Source: Littorina saxatilis
Lineage: Eukaryota > Mollusca > Gastropoda > Littorinimorpha > Littorinidae
Length of the DNA: 64,000 bases
NCBI RefSeq assembly: GCF_037325665.1
Contig: NC_090251.1
Span: 18,844,782-18,908,781 of the forward strand
Direction: 5' to 3'
Part shown: one piece after another, positions 63,633 to 64,000 of the stretch
Layout of the letters: each line of letters opens with the position of its first letter
Position numbering within the stretch: the first letter of the stretch is position 1
The notes under the pieces: model-generated
Databases searched by the model: none
Seen by the model: the letters and a program-made list of their open reading frames with translations, nothing else
What the model was told of the DNA's origin: nothing
Position numbers and translations under genes: made by a program

Positions 63633-63986
63633 AGACATACAGAAAGACAGAGAGCATAATGAAATAGCTATAAATGATAAATTTAAGGAGGCAAAATCTG
63701 AAAAAGCTGGGTGAAAATATGTTAAAAGGAGCTCGATAATTCGCTCTTTCATTTCTGCTTGATGTGTACTCCGTCTTTTTCGCTACTGCATAATAACAAA
63801 CAAACAAACAAACATCAAACAAACAAACAAGCAAACAAAGAAACAAACAAAACAAAAACAAATACAGTTTAAAACCAAATAGTCAACCTAGGAAAACACA
63901 CACACAGAAAAAAGGGTTACCCAGAATACAAAGTTGAAGATAATAAGAAAGTAGCGCGCACATTGTGCGCAACGACCTTCCGCCAT
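50762..63986 (-). CDS. Tetraspanin, 8 coding exons
   Basis: Tetraspanins are four-pass membrane proteins that organise partners in membrane microdomains. Minus-strand coding exons: 63986-63921, 63291-63079, 62528-62454, 55699-55610, 54727-54650, 53997-53863, 53180-53097, 50821-50762; every junction is GT-AG in phase 0, giving 266 aa. TM1 is ~12-36 (FLIIFNFVFW|ISGGVIMGLG), TM2 ~57-80 with FCGCCGAMRES after it, TM3 ~90-114 (IYIGCMVIVMIGELSAG), and TM4 ~234-257 (LIGLILGIGVIE|IFGIIFAVWL). The large outer loop has FHCCG (CCG at 151-153), KTCC, TNC and a GC before TM4, so six cysteines. N-glycosylation sequons NYTG, NSTM and NYTD are present. The cytosolic tail is short (SRNRTEYYD). It is a CD63/CD9-type tetraspanin; I cannot assign an orthologue. 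Decayed copies of exons 2 and 8 lie nearby. Confidence 0.94.
50843..50882 (-). pseudogene. Decayed duplicate of tetraspanin exon 8
   Basis: On the minus strand, CTGTTTTAG|GTATGTGGCG and TTTGCTGTGTGATTAAGTCG align with the acceptor and first ~36 bases of exon 8, offset by 61 bp. A 4-base length difference shifts the frame, so it could not replace exon 8. Confidence 0.75.
50916..51035. repeat. (GT)n microsatellite with two CCGAT interruptions
   Basis: GT repeat of about 120 bp, in tetraspanin intron 7. Confidence 0.95.
51187..52057 (+). mobile_element. Family 1 element, full length (copy g)
   Basis: All parts of the family are present, with (GT)n at about 51250-51333. The central palindrome is changed to AGACGTCAT in this copy. 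In tetraspanin intron 7, opposite to the gene. Confidence 0.92.
52241..53080 (+). mobile_element. Family 1 element, lacking the palindromic start (copy h)
   Basis: Begins at TGTTTTAACGTAGAGGGG, with a short (GT)n/(CTGT)n, TGACGTCA at 52433-52440 and the standard end. Its end lies about 16 bases from the donor of tetraspanin exon 7. Confidence 0.9.
53097..53180 (-). CDS. Tetraspanin coding exon 7 (TM4, first half)
   Basis: Encodes GCFTSLLEWLDDQSWTLIGL then ILGIGVIE. Donor GTGAGA. A Family 1 element ends only about 16 bases beyond the donor. Confidence 0.93.
53219..53335 (-). mobile_element. Retroposon 3' end with (ATT)n tail
   Basis: On the minus strand: GCGCTTTGAGCAGGGTTAAA, CCTGGATACACGCGCCATAG, AAATATTATG and then (ATT)n. 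The GCGC...AAATATTATTATT ending is a common SINE/LINE 3' end in molluscs. Confidence 0.65.
53863..53997 (-). CDS. Tetraspanin coding exon 6 (large loop, cysteines)
   Basis: Encodes VYIPKTCCRGQGEAKSF through SWDTFHNLFPN, with the CC pair and the NC cysteine. Acceptor TTTCCACCAG, donor GTGAGG. Confidence 0.93.
54650..54727 (-). CDS. Tetraspanin coding exon 5 (CCG motif)
   Basis: Encodes FHCCGSINYTDYRGSIWFSE then QTIGDR. CCG is the hallmark of the family. Acceptor GTGTTTCAG, donor GTAAGT. Confidence 0.95.
54897..55012 (-). mobile_element. Retroposon 3' tail, copy 3
   Basis: Same sequence type as 26827-27110: GGGCGAGGGCCAGATGCAAA, an AAGCATATCTATGCTT hairpin and a TTGTCA-hexamer tail. In tetraspanin intron 4. 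Confidence 0.75.
55322..55440 (-). mobile_element. Retroposon 3' end with (CAATT)n tail
   Basis: On the minus strand: AAGGCGTAGCCTTAAATCTT, AATCCTTGTTAAATAAAGTT and a tail of CAATT pentamers, the pattern of CR1/L2-type 3' ends. Confidence 0.65.
55454..55528. repeat. (GA)n microsatellite
   Basis: Pure GA run in tetraspanin intron 4. Confidence 0.95.
55610..55699 (-). CDS. Tetraspanin coding exon 4 (large loop, start)
   Basis: Encodes IEMTIREDLGMKVRNYTGSD then NSTMAFLEVK, with two N-glycosylation sequons. Acceptor TTCAAAACAG, donor GTTTGT. Confidence 0.9.
56191..56566 (-). mobile_element. tRNA-derived SINE, family B, full length
   Basis: Direct repeats GTGTAGAAYAGARC (12 of 14 identical) at 56177-56190 and 56567-56580 flank it. 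On the minus strand the head is GGCGTAGTGGATAAGACATC and GAGTTCAAATCC, and the 3' end is AAACGAAGAAGAAAAAG. Confidence 0.9.
56714..57632 (+). mobile_element. Family 1 element, full length (copy i)
   Basis: All parts are present, with a long (GT)n at 56776-56870 and TGACGTCA at 56985-56992. It is followed by a (TTCTTTC)n stretch. Confidence 0.92.
58233..58330 (-). mobile_element. Retroposon 3' end with (ATGAGTT)n tail
   Basis: On the minus strand: TATGTGCTGATGACCAATTT, AATTTCCTTTGTTGGATCAA, TAAAATG and three ATGAGTT-type heptamers. The layout is that of a LINE 3' end. Confidence 0.55.
58612..58857 (+). CDS. Unrecognised 81-aa open frame in the inverted repeat
   Basis: Encodes RFDSFKDAKIFVVDTKGLDA, HFLHAENATSYSDAENVQKY, HQNINSALQRFSWSMMGPTI and CFPNLCQASDAKKLSEADPL. 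The composition is protein-like and not simple sequence. It has no domain that I recognise. The inverted left arm carries a decayed copy of its second half. It may be an exon fragment captured by a mobile element or part of an unlisted element protein. No function is proposed. Confidence 0.35.
   Translation: MRFDSFKDAKIFVVDTKGLDAHFLHAENATSYSDAENVQKYHQNINSALQRFSWSMMGPTICFPNLCQASDAKKLSEADPL
59070..59790 (+). mobile_element. L1-like LINE 3' fragment with 16-bp target duplication
   Basis: The perfect direct repeat ATCTTTAAGTCTGTAT flanks it at 59054-59069 and 59791-59806. The coding part reads PTNIMLCKIKVVEDNVCSYC then NSVDEHFFLFCSVVIEFWKQ, the C-terminal zinc knuckle of an L1/Tx1-like ORF2, to 59423. 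A ~370-bp 3' UTR with AATAAAA and an A-rich tail follows. 5' truncated. In tetraspanin intron 3. Confidence 0.88.
59945..61026. repeat. 26-bp minisatellite, about 41 copies, open in all six frames
   Basis: Unit CCTTCCCTCTCCTTGCCACC plus CCACCA, with common variants CTTCCC, CCACGCC and a short form lacking ACC. The plus strand is pyrimidine-rich. No stop occurs in any of the six frames over ~1 kb, yielding spurious frames of 279-383 codons. Lies in tetraspanin intron 3; not a gene. Confidence 0.97.
61506..61910. repeat. 24-bp minisatellite, about 17 copies
   Basis: Unit CTGTCTACCAGTTTGTCTGT plus AGAT; the only common variant is GCCTGT for GTCTGT. Because 24 is a multiple of 3, one frame gives a regular peptide repeat STSLSVDL or STSLPVDL within a 208-codon open frame (61329-61955). 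It sits in tetraspanin intron 3 on the antisense strand, with no sign of expression. Confidence 0.95.
62334..62442. repeat. (CA)n microsatellite next to tetraspanin exon 3 donor
   Basis: CA repeat of about 108 bp ending 12 bases from the exon 3 boundary (62454), inside intron 3. Confidence 0.95.
62454..62528 (-). CDS. Tetraspanin coding exon 3 (TM3)
   Basis: Encodes YIGCMVIVMIGELSAGTYVA and VEKEN. Acceptor TTGTATTCAG, donor GTAAGA. A (CA)n tract begins 12 bases past the donor. Confidence 0.94.
63079..63291 (-). CDS. Tetraspanin coding exon 2 (TM1-TM2)
   Basis: Encodes 71 residues from ISGGVIMGLGIFLIASDG, the small outer loop, TM2 and FCGCCGAMRESAIMLGI. Acceptor ATCGCACAG, donor GTAAGT. Confidence 0.96.
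63447..63545 (-). pseudogene. Decayed duplicate of part of tetraspanin exon 2
   Basis: On the minus strand, QLGELNILRVASEEVESFL then RTLIGTDFPIGL aligns with IMGLGIFLIASDGVESSL then MDLIDMDVPLDF of exon 2. Similarity covers the end of TM1 and the small loop; no acceptor fits and a stop lies just upstream. It sits in intron 1. Confidence 0.7.
63921..63986 (-). CDS. Tetraspanin coding exon 1
   Basis: Encodes MAEGRCAQCARYF and LIIFNFVFW, the first half of TM1 with juxtamembrane cysteines suited to palmitoylation. Donor GTAACC. The start ATG is 14 bases from the window edge, so the promoter is outside. Confidence 0.88.
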
Positions 63987-64000
63987 ATCTTGGATGTGAT

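Overview
The window is animal nuclear DNA: spliced genes with GT-AG introns of up to 6.8 kb, AT-rich intergenic DNA, very many (CA)n/(GT)n/(GA)n microsatellites, and a dense layer of tRNA-headed SINEs, LINE fragments and short DNA transposons. Protein and repeat character suggest a mollusc, most likely a caenogastropod snail such as a periwinkle (Littorina-like). That identification is an inference from remembered repeat style, not a search result.

Three host genes can be assembled exon by exon. (1) Crk, the SH2-SH3-SH3 signalling adaptor, plus strand, 14781-30994, 8 coding exons, 264 aa, including a Tyr-x-x-Pro site in the linker between the SH3 domains. (2) SDHAF2, the mitochondrial factor for flavinylation of succinate dehydrogenase, plus strand, 39739-43662, 4 coding exons, 153 aa. 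(3) A tetraspanin, minus strand, 63986 down to 50762, 8 coding exons all in phase 0, 266 aa, with all four membrane segments and the CCG motif. Decayed duplicates of two tetraspanin exons lie beside their parents. The three genes have unrelated jobs and show no sign of functional clustering.

Layout: 1-14.8 kb has no recognised gene and holds an 85-copy 35-bp minisatellite, a foldback element, SINEs, a Harbinger-type MITE and four copies (plus a fragment) of an ~850-bp dispersed element called Family 1 here. 14.8-31 kb is Crk; its introns hold nested insertions: a 5'-inverted L1-like LINE with a 15-bp target duplication inside a 96-bp mariner-type MITE, a P-like element inside a TTAA-flanked piggyBac-like element, a TIR MITE inside a Family 1 copy, and a minisatellite running up to the last splice acceptor. 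31-39.7 kb is intergenic or 3' UTR. 39.7-44.9 kb is SDHAF2 with two foldback elements in its last intron. 45-50.7 kb is mostly a 2.1-kb foldback element and gene-free sequence. 50.7-64 kb is the tetraspanin, whose introns carry three Family 1 copies, a large hairpin with an unrecognised ORF, a second LINE fragment with a 16-bp target duplication, and two coding-looking but simple-sequence minisatellites.

Most of the long open frames here (up to 801 aa) are artefacts of tandem repeats whose units contain no stop codons; they are not annotated as genes. No retrovirus, LTR element, Polinton, CRISPR array, rRNA or intact tRNA gene was seen.
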